Below the pieces are notes generated by a model that saw only the letters and a program-made list of their open reading frames with translations, was not told the origin of the DNA and did not search any database. Made by a program: the position numbers and the translations under genes. Of a DNA stretch of 64,000 bases, positions 1-8,070 are shown piece by piece. The DNA is from Marinobacter piscis (GTDB taxonomy: Bacteria > Pseudomonadota > Gammaproteobacteria > Pseudomonadales > Oleiphilaceae). Each line of letters opens with the position of its first letter. Within the stretch, counting starts at the first letter, position 1. The DNA lies in contig NZ_VCGX01000001.1 in NCBI RefSeq assembly GCF_007671655.1, forward strand, positions 496,001 through 560,000, written 5' to 3'.

Positions 1-469
1 CCGTTTGTGTCAACAGGGTTTGCAGGTACCCATAACGCTCATGGAAGGGTCCGGGGCCAGGCAAATCAAAGACATAAAACCGGATTTCCCGCCATTCACT
101 GGCCTCTGGCACACGCTTGCGTACCGCTCCGGACAACTCCGCAAAGCGCTGCCGTCCCATCCAAAGCTCGCCATCCAGCCTGACCTTCGGAAAATCTTCT
201 ATAAACCAGTCCGGTGCTCTGTAAACATGCCCGTTGCGGGATAAAAGCCGATCGCCATCCCAGTAGGCCCTCACGCCGTCCAGCTTCTCACTGACCCAGT
301 AATGCTTCAGCACCACGCCTTTGTGGTACGTGTTGGCCAGAGGCACCGGCGGCGGACTGGCTTCGCTGATGCGGCCGAGCGTGACCAGAAGCAGCAAAGC
401 AATCAAAGCCAGCCGGTGTCTGAGCCCATGTATTCGTTGCAGGCATTGCCTCCCGTTATCCAGCGTCAT
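1..469 (-). CDS. ligE: Secreted ATP-dependent DNA ligase, LigE type (3' end outside window)
   Basis: About 156 N-terminal residues are visible; the rest lies left of the window. After an N-terminal hydrophobic stretch (about residues 20-31) that looks like a signal peptide comes the nucleotidyltransferase motif I EKLDGVRAYWDG, with catalytic Lys62. LDGELWMGR (motif III) and FYVFDLPG (motif IIIa) follow. This set is typical of short LigE-type ATP ligases that seal nicks and carry a periplasmic leader. The ATG at 469 is preceded by GGAG at 7 nt and lies 16 nt after the tssM stop, so it is probably the last gene of the T6SS operon. Ligase function is well supported by motifs. Export and any T6SS role are inference. 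Confidence 0.88.
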   Translation of the reverse strand, partial: MTLDNGRQCLQRIHGLRHRLALIALLLLVTLGRISEASPPPVPLANTYHKGVVLKHYWVSEKLDGVRAYWDGDRLLSRNGHVYRAPDWFIEDFPKVRLDGELWMGRQRFAELSGAVRKRVPEASEWREIRFYVFDLPGPGPFHERYGYLQTLLTQT

Positions 470-485
470 CTGTAAACTCCATGGT

Positions 486-3400
486 TCAATACAAACTGCG
501 CGGAATCCGGAATCCGGACAGCAGTTCCTGGGTAAACGGGTTGGTGTTGCTGGCCGCATGCAGGCGGTAACGCATGTCACCGTCATCTACCTGAAAACGC
601 ACATCCACAGCACTGCGGCTGACTCCGGTCAGGTCGGCTTTATCAAGAAGACGGAACAGCGCCCAGGGGCCACGCTCAGAAATACTCCGCGGGGAGCGGT
701 TAACCTGCACCGGCACCAGAGTAATGCGGCTTTCAACCGCTTCCCTGAGTGTATTGGGCCACACCAACGGAATACTCTGGCCCGGGCCATGGCTGAACTC
801 CACCAGCTGGCCATCCAGGTTCACCACACTGCGGCGCTTGTTGGAAGACAGATGCAGTGGCTCCAGTGCAAACTCCACATCAAGCGTACCACTGCGGGTG
901 AAATACGCCTTACGAATTTTTTCGGCAGCATCCAGTGATGCCAGCACGTCACGACGCACCAGCCCGGCCCGGCGGGCATCGCCTACCTGCTCCGGATGGT
1001 CTTCGAGAAACAGCTTGAGATTTTCCCGGTAGAAGCTGTCCAATACACCTTCCGGCGCGAAGAACCGCTCAAAGTCCTGTAAGGCAACATCGCGGCCGGC
1101 GTTGGTGTTAAACGGATAATGCCGGACCAGGTTTTGCTGAAACGGCTGATACACCTCCCGATACCATTCCCGCTCTAATTGCGCCACAGCCTGATCCAGC
1201 AAGACCCGCCAGCTTTCTGTCGCCAACCGGTCCAGTAGCCGGTTCACCGGCTCCGGCTGATGCCCTGCCATCCGCTGCAAGGTGAAGATAGGATCAGCGC
1301 CCTGGAGCCCCATTCTGGCCCTGGCGGCATTAAGGGCAGCCTTACCCTTATCGGGTGCCTCCTGAATGCTACGCATGTATTCGTGCAGATCATTCACCAC
1401 ACCCATGATCTGCTCCAATTCGCTGGGCTGATTCCCGCTCTTTTCAGACAGCTGGTTAAGGTCGGCAAACTGACGCTCTATGTTTTGCAGCATAGTGAAA
1501 TGAGGCGACTTTTCCAGCAATGCCCGTGCCGCTGCAGTCTCCCCCTCAGCGGCAGGTATCAGTTGTGTGTTCCGGCGCACCTGCCCGAGAAACTGTGCCA
1601 GGGGCGCATGGCCACTGGTCAGGCTTTCCAGCACCCGAACCCCGTGATTCACATCATCAAACGTCTGGATATCTACCCGGCTCAGGGCGGTACGCCAGGC
1701 GTTGCTGTAATGCTTCGCATAGAGAGTCTGCAAACCTGCCTGTAACTCCGCCTCATCGGCTTTGCTGAAGTCAACGTTATCCCGGCGCCCCAATACCCAG
1801 GCATCCACCAGCGCCAGTTCGGTGACGGCACCCGACTTACGAAGGAACCACTGCTCCAGCCCTTCCCGGGTCAGCAGGGCCGGAATTTGCAGAGGACTGG
1901 ACTCCCGGGATGCACCCACCTGTTCTCCTGACGGCTCCCCATGCTCATCTATTTGCACAAACACATTACTGAATGCCGGGCCAGAGCTACGCGCCAGGTC
2001 ATTGGGCTGGCCAAACTCACGGCTGGCCTCAGTCTCCAGGCCACGGTACACACGCTCGGGCGTCGGCATTCGCCCCAGCTCGCGTTGCGACCACTGGACA
2101 CTGCTTTTGAAAGGTGCCAGTGCCATATCTGCGGTTGCATCGCCGCTACGGGCCTGCCTGGCCAGATCCGTGTGAGCCATGGCGTAATCAAGATGTGCCA
2201 TAAGCTTCTTCTGCACATCGCGGCGGCCGGGGAATGCCCGCTGCCAGAACTCACTCATGTAGGTGGTGACAATATCCGCACGCCGGCCACTGGCATCGTA
2301 GAGCATCCGTAAAACACGCAGGTGCCCAAGGCGCTCCGGGCTGTTATCCGGCGCCTGACTCATTTCCTCCATCACCCCGAACATCAGTGCCGGCAGGTAC
2401 TGATAAGCCAGCATATCAAGGTAAGAAGCCTCCACCTCCGGCCCTATTTTATGCCCTTTGTAGAGCCCCATATCAGCAATCAGTAACCACTGTTTGCGAT
2501 GATCTCCAAACGCCAGAGTCGCTTCACGCAACTCATCCAGAGGCTCAAGCAGATTGCGCCCCGTGATATCCGGTTCAAAGCCAACCGGATGCCAGTTGTC
2601 GATAAAATTCTGTACGCGGGTCTCAACGGCAGCAGCGGCTTCGGCATTTTTGATGAAATAATGCTGCCAGCCAGCCGTAATCCCCACTCCGGCACACAGG
2701 GCTGCAACGCCTGCAAGAACCACCCGGCGCTGACGGTTGCGGACAACCCGCCGGTTATCCCCGGCCAGCCCGGCTTCTGGATAAACAATCTCCGGGAACA
2801 ATGACTGGGTGAAAATACTGGCTGAGAGCTCCGGGCGCTGGGCCGGCTGTGTCGGGCCAGACACCTGATAATGACTGGCAGCAGCGGATACAAAGGCATC
2901 ATCCGGCACACCTTCCTGCAAAACGGAAGTGAAGTAGGCACCCCGGACCCGCGCCGGTGTCGAAAAAGCATCAGCTGATAAAAGACTGCTCAGGAAGCTC
3001 TCAAGTACTGGCTTCATGCCCGCCAGCTGACGGGTAAACGAGTACGCAGCCGCCCTGTCTTCAGAACTCCTGGTGCTGATCAGTATGTCCGGCAGGCGAC
3101 CGTTCAGTCGGGCAACCATTTCGCTGTAGCGACCGGAAAATTCGTTCAGCCACTCATCGTTATCCAGCTGGCCCTCCACAGAGAAGGTAAACCCGAGTGC
3201 CTGCTCCTTCTCTTGTTTGCTGAACGTCCGCACAAACGGTCCGAAGCCATAAAGCAAATCCATTTTGGTGAAGCACACATACACGGGCAGGCGCGAACCT
3301 GTCTGCGTCATTAATTCCCGCAAACGCGTGCGTAGCACTATGGCCATGGCTTCACGCTCGTCCTCACCCGCGGTGCTCAGCTGCGCCAGGTCTACGGCCA

Positions 3401-4070
3401 ATACCACACCATTAAGCGGGCGTTGCGGACGGTTGCGTTCAAGCCACTGGATAAAGTGGTCCCAGAGCCGCCGCTGTATCTCCCCGGCCGTGTCCTGGCT
3501 CTGGCTGAGCAGCTCACCGTCCGGGTCGATCAGAATCGCATTATCCCCAATCCACCAGTCAAGGTTGAAAGGATTGCGGTCTGCACGATGGTTGCGGGTT
3601 ACATTTGTCAGGGTGTAAGTCTGTCCGGAGCGCTGGATAAGGCTGGTTTTTCCTGCATCCTCCAGCCCCATTACCAGATACCAGGGCAGACGGTACACTC
3701 CACGACGCCCCGGAAGGCTGCTTTTAAGCAGCGCAAGCTGACGGTCCAACAGCCGCTGTTGCCGGCGCTCCATGGGCAGGACCGGGTCTTCCTGCTCTTT
3801 TTCCTCTTCCACTCTGGCGGCATTGACCTTACCCAGACGCCGGGCCAGCGCCAGGCCCCAGATCATGACAACCAGTAACACAACGCCCAGAGTGACCAGT
3901 GCCCGCATCTGCCAGGATACCAGCGGAAATTCGCCGTTTATTTCCCACCTCGGCCCGAGCCACCAGGTGGCGGCCAGCAAGACAATCACGCCCAGCGCCA
4001 GAGTGACCGGAGCTGCACTTCGAACGTATGGTAAAAGCCTGCGACCGATGAGTAATACTTTTCTCCACAT
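486..4070 (-). CDS. tssM: Type VI secretion inner-membrane protein TssM (IcmF/VasK)
   Basis: A protein of 1194 residues, the usual length for TssM, which spans the envelope and joins TssL to the TssJ lipoprotein. Two N-terminal membrane segments (about 19-38 and 57-75) are followed by a cytoplasmic NTPase-like domain with an intact Walker A, GLEDAGKTS (about 135-143). A third membrane segment (about 440-460) leads into a long periplasmic part with the C-terminal IcmF-related region. The first ATG (4079) has its AGGA directly abutting it, whereas the second (4070) has AGGA 9 nt upstream, so I take 4070. It follows tssA by about 45 nt in the same operon. Confidence 0.95.
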   Translation of the reverse strand: MWRKVLLIGRRLLPYVRSAAPVTLALGVIVLLAATWWLGPRWEINGEFPLVSWQMRALVTLGVVLLVVMIWGLALARRLGKVNAARVEEEKEQEDPVLPMERRQQRLLDRQLALLKSSLPGRRGVYRLPWYLVMGLEDAGKTSLIQRSGQTYTLTNVTRNHRADRNPFNLDWWIGDNAILIDPDGELLSQSQDTAGEIQRRLWDHFIQWLERNRPQRPLNGVVLAVDLAQLSTAGEDEREAMAIVLRTRLRELMTQTGSRLPVYVCFTKMDLLYGFGPFVRTFSKQEKEQALGFTFSVEGQLDNDEWLNEFSGRYSEMVARLNGRLPDILISTRSSEDRAAAYSFTRQLAGMKPVLESFLSSLLSADAFSTPARVRGAYFTSVLQEGVPDDAFVSAAASHYQVSGPTQPAQRPELSASIFTQSLFPEIVYPEAGLAGDNRRVVRNRQRRVVLAGVAALCAGVGITAGWQHYFIKNAEAAAAVETRVQNFIDNWHPVGFEPDITGRNLLEPLDELREATLAFGDHRKQWLLIADMGLYKGHKIGPEVEASYLDMLAYQYLPALMFGVMEEMSQAPDNSPERLGHLRVLRMLYDASGRRADIVTTYMSEFWQRAFPGRRDVQKKLMAHLDYAMAHTDLARQARSGDATADMALAPFKSSVQWSQRELGRMPTPERVYRGLETEASREFGQPNDLARSSGPAFSNVFVQIDEHGEPSGEQVGASRESSPLQIPALLTREGLEQWFLRKSGAVTELALVDAWVLGRRDNVDFSKADEAELQAGLQTLYAKHYSNAWRTALSRVDIQTFDDVNHGVRVLESLTSGHAPLAQFLGQVRRNTQLIPAAEGETAAARALLEKSPHFTMLQNIERQFADLNQLSEKSGNQPSELEQIMGVVNDLHEYMRSIQEAPDKGKAALNAARARMGLQGADPIFTLQRMAGHQPEPVNRLLDRLATESWRVLLDQAVAQLEREWYREVYQPFQQNLVRHYPFNTNAGRDVALQDFERFFAPEGVLDSFYRENLKLFLEDHPEQVGDARRAGLVRRDVLASLDAAEKIRKAYFTRSGTLDVEFALEPLHLSSNKRRSVVNLDGQLVEFSHGPGQSIPLVWPNTLREAVESRITLVPVQVNRSPRSISERGPWALFRLLDKADLTGVSRSAVDVRFQVDDGDMRYRLHAASNTNPFTQELLSGFRIPRSLY

Positions 4071-4114
4071 GGTGTCCATTCCTGCTGTTTATCCGTGATG
4101 AGGTAGCCAGGCCT

Positions 4115-5575
4115 TCAGGCCAGTCGTTCAAGTTGTTTCAGTAAAGCCGGTTCCCAGTTTTCTATCGCCAGGCCGCCTATCTGCTGCCGCAGGTCCTGAA
4201 CCTGCCGGGCAGCGAGGCCGGCCAGACCGGCGTCTTTCATCAGCCGTACCGATGTCAGGCGCCAGTAAAACTGTTCACGGGGTTCCCGGGCTCCCGCAAG
4301 ACCGTCTTCAAGCAGCTGCATTCCCGTCGCCAGGCCTTTCCGGGTCATCAGCTCCCTGGCCGAGTCATAAGCCTGCTCCCAGGGGCTGGCACTGCTGCTC
4401 AAGGGTCCAGGCGTGTGAGCCGGCGCGGACCAGAGCCACTCCTGCGTATCCGGAGACAGAAACGGGGTGCCATCGTTAAAGGTCAGATCCGCCAGCTTTG
4501 GCAACCGCTCGATGAACTCAGAAACGGCGGTGCGAATGGCGTCGGCACAGGCATCAAAGCCCAAGGCAGTGGCCACAGCGGCACTGAGCTGGTGCCCCTC
4601 AAACCAGAACGGGCTGACCGACAGGCTTTGCTCTATACGCTGCCATAATGCAGAGTCCGGTGACTTCTCCAGAGCTTCCCGGTATTCCGCAATACGGTCT
4701 GTACTCACCGCAGCCAGGTCTGAGCGCTTGCCATCCCGGACAGGGGGGACAGAGGTAATGTTTTGCCAGATGGCATAACGCCGGAGCTGATAACCCAGTG
4801 GCCGGTCGGGTTCAGCGGTGGTCAGCATCTCTGCCACCTTCAGCAGGCTCTGGCGGGTAGCACGTTCATTGCCCGGGTCCAGTATCAGATCACCCAGCGA
4901 CTGTGCGGTGGCCGGACTCGAAGATACCTGGCTGGTCCTTTCTTTTTCCGCCCGGGAAGACCGGGGTTCCTTACCTGGCTCTGAGTTCGAATCTGACACT
5001 GTGTCAGAACCGGCATCCTGTGCCTGTGGCAGTTTATCGACGGCACGCGAGAGATCCTCGAGCACTTCGATGGGCAATTCCTGCTGCTGCGCCTGCGCCC
5101 GCAGTCGGTCCAGCACCTCCAGGCAAAAGCTGCGGCCATCCCCCAGACTGGCATCAAAAGACACTCCCTCCACAGCTTTGCAGGCGCGCTGGAGTATCTG
5201 GGTAAACAGCATTTTTCGCGCGCGTTTGCCCTTATCACCGGGATATGGCCAGCCGCTGTCCCACCAGACTTCCTGTACAGAGCTCAGCAGATAAAGCGAA
5301 AGAGCAAAACGCTCGCCGTCGCCACCGCGCTGCAGTGCAAGCAGAAGAAAGCCCAGAACCTTCAGATCTTTGCTGCGGGCCGACAGAATTTTCAGGGCCT
5401 CATGTTCCACCCGCCCCCAGTCAATATCAGCATGGTTCAGTGAGCCGATTTTCATGATTTCACTCTCCAGGAAATCAAGATCGGCATCTTCTTCCAGTCT
5501 GGGGCCCACAGCCGATTCACCGTCCAGCGGTGTCACAATCTGTTCAACGTAGGGATGCTGTTCAATCACCTGCAT
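4115..5575 (-). CDS. tssA: Type VI secretion protein TssA (VasJ/ImpA family)
   Basis: 486 residues. The N-terminal half has the ImpA-type signature (VWWDSGWPYPGDKGKRARK followed by LFTQILQRA). A low-complexity Ser/Glu/Pro linker separates it from a C-terminal helical VasJ-like domain ending LLKQLERLA. TssA proteins bind the baseplate or the growing sheath tip and coordinate tail assembly; the VasJ-type C terminus suggests a sheath-end role. An upstream in-frame start at 5617 would overlap vasI, but AAGGA lies 7 nt before the ATG at 5575, which fixes the start. It sits between vasI and tssM exactly as in the Vibrio-type operon. Confidence 0.93.
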   Translation of the reverse strand: MQVIEQHPYVEQIVTPLDGESAVGPRLEEDADLDFLESEIMKIGSLNHADIDWGRVEHEALKILSARSKDLKVLGFLLLALQRGGDGERFALSLYLLSSVQEVWWDSGWPYPGDKGKRARKMLFTQILQRACKAVEGVSFDASLGDGRSFCLEVLDRLRAQAQQQELPIEVLEDLSRAVDKLPQAQDAGSDTVSDSNSEPGKEPRSSRAEKERTSQVSSSPATAQSLGDLILDPGNERATRQSLLKVAEMLTTAEPDRPLGYQLRRYAIWQNITSVPPVRDGKRSDLAAVSTDRIAEYREALEKSPDSALWQRIEQSLSVSPFWFEGHQLSAAVATALGFDACADAIRTAVSEFIERLPKLADLTFNDGTPFLSPDTQEWLWSAPAHTPGPLSSSASPWEQAYDSARELMTRKGLATGMQLLEDGLAGAREPREQFYWRLTSVRLMKDAGLAGLAARQVQDLRQQIGGLAIENWEPALLKQLERLA

Positions 5576-5604
5576 ATTGCTGTCCTTGCGTCCTCGCTGG
5601 CTGG

Positions 5605-6303
5605 TTACCAGCCACAACGTTCACGAAGCGGTCGAATGGCACTGTTAAACCCTGTCAGATCGAATAACAAGCCGTCGATGCGACTGTTTTCGGCGTAAAT
5701 ACGAAGGTCTGTTTCCAGTGCGATCATTTTTACGGCACGGATGGCGGGCAGCCCACGCCCGATGCTGAGTACATAGCCCTCATCACGCACCCGCCAGGCC
5801 CTTGTGGCCGCGGTTTTATCCACTCCAAGCCCCAGTTCCAGCCGCTCGACGTCCAATGGCTCAGGCAGCATCAGGGCCAGTTCTGTAATGTTGTTGTGGC
5901 ATTGCAGCGCCAGTAATGGCCGCGGCGGCTGTGCTCCCAGCGCCGGCACGGTAACCAGCAGGCCGGCCGCTCGCCCGGTGTCGCGGTATACTGCGGCGCC
6001 GGCAACTGCTTCACTGCCGACCTGCTTATACGCCGCATTCCAGCGCCCGGAACGGACCGCTGCAGTTCGTAAGCCTTCCTCCAACCCGGTGTTTGATGGC
6101 GATTCTGCCAGTGGCGTGCCAAAGACCTCATCAAAACAAGCCAGCCGCTCCAGACGCCGGGTTTCTCTGGTGCACTCCCGGGCCTGTTCCAGTAATCCCG
6201 CCTGCGCCGGCACAGACACGGTCATCAGGATTAAAAGGCTTATGTTGCCGACAAGCACCAGAGAAAAGGCGCGAAAACCTGCGGGTAGCTTCTGCCATTT
6301 CAT
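5605..6303 (-). CDS. vasI: Type VI secretion-associated protein VasI
   Basis: 232 residues with an N-terminal membrane or signal segment (about 12-36) and then a periplasmic domain beginning with the family pattern ECTRETRRLERLACFDEVF. This is the VasI/EvfG family, found in many T6SS operons; its molecular job is not settled. The ATG at 6303 overlaps the vasH stop as ATGA (6300-6303), giving translational coupling, so the start nine codons further upstream is unlikely. It is followed 29 nt later by tssA. Confidence 0.85.
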   Translation of the reverse strand: MKWQKLPAGFRAFSLVLVGNISLLILMTVSVPAQAGLLEQARECTRETRRLERLACFDEVFGTPLAESPSNTGLEEGLRTAAVRSGRWNAAYKQVGSEAVAGAAVYRDTGRAAGLLVTVPALGAQPPRPLLALQCHNNITELALMLPEPLDVERLELGLGVDKTAATRAWRVRDEGYVLSIGRGLPAIRAVKMIALETDLRIYAENSRIDGLLFDLTGFNSAIRPLRERCGW

Positions 6304-7880
6304 ACTTGGGTTACCTGATACTTTAAACACTTGTGGGCCAGGGTGCGTTTCGGCAGGCCTAGGCTGTCAGCGGCCTGGGCGCGGTTACCGCCATACTGAC
6401 GCAAACGCTCCCGGATAACCGCGGCTTCAAAGGCCTGGGCAGCGGCTTTGAGGTCCCGGATTTCTTCAGTGCCGGAGCCGGCGGCGGCTTCCGTGCTATA
6501 CCACTCAGCGCCGGGGGCTTGCGCAGTGCATGGGTCGGCAAACACATCCGTAAGCCGGAGCACGTCTGGCTGAATGTCATCCCCGGCCGGGGTCTGCAAG
6601 CACGCCAGCTCGACGATGTTGCGCAGTTCCCGGGCATTGCCCGGAAAATCGTAAGTGGCCAGCAGTTTCAGAGCGTGGCTGCTGATCCCTGAGGGCCCGG
6701 CCCCTTCGCGCGCTCTGTACAGGCGGATAAAGTGGCGGCTGAGGGGTTCGAGATCGTCCAGGCGTTCCCGCAGCGGTGTTATCTGCAGTGGGAACTGGCT
6801 CAAACGGTAGAACAGATCCCGGCGAAAGTTGCTGTCTTCGATGCTTTGGCGCAGGGGCTGATGGGTGGCCGCGACCAGCCGGAAGTCGGAGTGCTGTTCT
6901 TTTTGTGCCCCAAGGGGACGAAACTGGCGGCTTTCCAGCACTCGCAAGAGTTTGGATTGCAGCGCCATGGGCATATCGCCAATTTCGTCCAGGAACAGAG
7001 TGCCGCCATTGGCCTGGGCCAGAAGCCCTTCTTTAGCCTGGTCGGCGCCGGAGAAGGCGCCTTTAGTGTGGCCAAAGAGTTCGCTCTCCAGCAGGCTGTC
7101 CGGAATGGCGGCGCAGTTGACCACGACCATGGGGCCGTCGGCACGATCGGACAATTCGTGAATGCCTGTGGCCACTACGTCTTTGCCGCAGCCGGTCTCC
7201 CCCTGAATCAGTACCGACAGCTGACTGCCCGCAGCCCGGACTATCTGGGCGCGCAGCCGGGTCATGACGTCTGAGGTGCCAACGAGCGTATTGGCCAGAG
7301 TCTGGCTCTGTTTACGGACGGTTTCTGCGTCGTGCAGGGTGTCCAGGGATCGCTTGAGCAGGCGACGCTGCCAGACCTGGTCACGGCTCTGTAGCTGGGC
7401 GACCCATTGGTGTGTAAGCAACTGCAGCAGACCCAGATACAGAGGCTGGCCCACTATGCCGCTCCAGTCCGGTGCATTACGGCAGAGCACAAGTATGCCC
7501 AGGGTTCGACCATCATTTCCGCGCAGGGGTTCGAGCCACAGGGACTCGGGGCGTTTGCTGGCTTCGATGAGGTTCTGGAAGCCCGGGTGGTCCAGTCGGT
7601 GGCTTGCAGCCCGTGTGAGTTCGCGGGCTTTGCCGGTTTGCAGCAGGTGGGCGAAGGGGTGGCTGAAGTCGCCGCAATCGAATTCACCTTCCCCGGGCAG
7701 GGCACTGCAATGCAGGGTGCGGCCGCTGAGGTCGAGTTCGAGTGCCCAGCAGTGGGTCAGGCCGAAGGTAGTTTCCAGCTGTGTTGTGGCGGTTTTCAGC
7801 AAATCCGGCAGTGTGGGCTGGTGCGTCAGTGCGATAGCCAGTTCTATGCCGGTGTGCAGTTCCATCTGCATCCGTCCCAT
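6300..7880 (-). CDS. vasH: Sigma-54-dependent T6SS transcription activator VasH
   Basis: 526 residues in three parts: an N-terminal GAF-like sensory domain (about 1-165), a central AAA+ domain and a C-terminal Fis-type helix-turn-helix (GGNRAQAADSLGLPKRTLAHK). The AAA+ domain has Walker A GETGCGKD (227-234) and Walker B GGTLFLDEIGD (292-302). The sigma-54-contacting loop reads GAFSGA (274-279) instead of the consensus GAFTGA. Homologues activate T6SS and hcp promoters through RpoN. The start at 7880 has AAGGG 8 nt upstream; in-frame ATGs at 7871 and 7865 are alternatives. The gene is separated from clpV by a 190 nt gap that holds a palindromic element. Confidence 0.92.
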   Translation of the reverse strand: MGRMQMELHTGIELAIALTHQPTLPDLLKTATTQLETTFGLTHCWALELDLSGRTLHCSALPGEGEFDCGDFSHPFAHLLQTGKARELTRAASHRLDHPGFQNLIEASKRPESLWLEPLRGNDGRTLGILVLCRNAPDWSGIVGQPLYLGLLQLLTHQWVAQLQSRDQVWQRRLLKRSLDTLHDAETVRKQSQTLANTLVGTSDVMTRLRAQIVRAAGSQLSVLIQGETGCGKDVVATGIHELSDRADGPMVVVNCAAIPDSLLESELFGHTKGAFSGADQAKEGLLAQANGGTLFLDEIGDMPMALQSKLLRVLESRQFRPLGAQKEQHSDFRLVAATHQPLRQSIEDSNFRRDLFYRLSQFPLQITPLRERLDDLEPLSRHFIRLYRAREGAGPSGISSHALKLLATYDFPGNARELRNIVELACLQTPAGDDIQPDVLRLTDVFADPCTAQAPGAEWYSTEAAAGSGTEEIRDLKAAAQAFEAAVIRERLRQYGGNRAQAADSLGLPKRTLAHKCLKYQVTQV

Positions 7881-7937
7881 TCTTTATTCCCTTTTAATTC
7901 AGTTTCCCCGACCGCTCAGTAAGCTGTCCGGCCTCCC

Positions 7938-8048
7938 GCACACCACGGGGTTGAGCTTTCCAAAACACGCCGTGGATACGTCCCTGTAGGCTCCGCTCCG
8001 CCATCCATGGCTCCGCAGGGTTTTGGAAAGCTCAACCCCGTGGTGCGC
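7938..8048. repeat. Palindromic repeat element, copy 1 (clpV-vasH intergenic)
   Basis: Two perfectly complementary 26 nt arms (7941-7966 and 8020-8045) flank a 53 nt core (7967-8019). The core contains GGATACGTCCCTGTA and CGCCATCCATGGC. One mismatched pair outside the arms is followed by a further GC/GC pair, giving boundaries GCA...CGC. The core and these boundaries match a second element at 60956-61064, although the arms differ. No T-run follows, so it is not a classical terminator, but it would fold strongly in the operon transcript. Confidence 0.9.
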
Positions 8049-8070
8049 TACGACTCTGGGAGCCTCAGCG

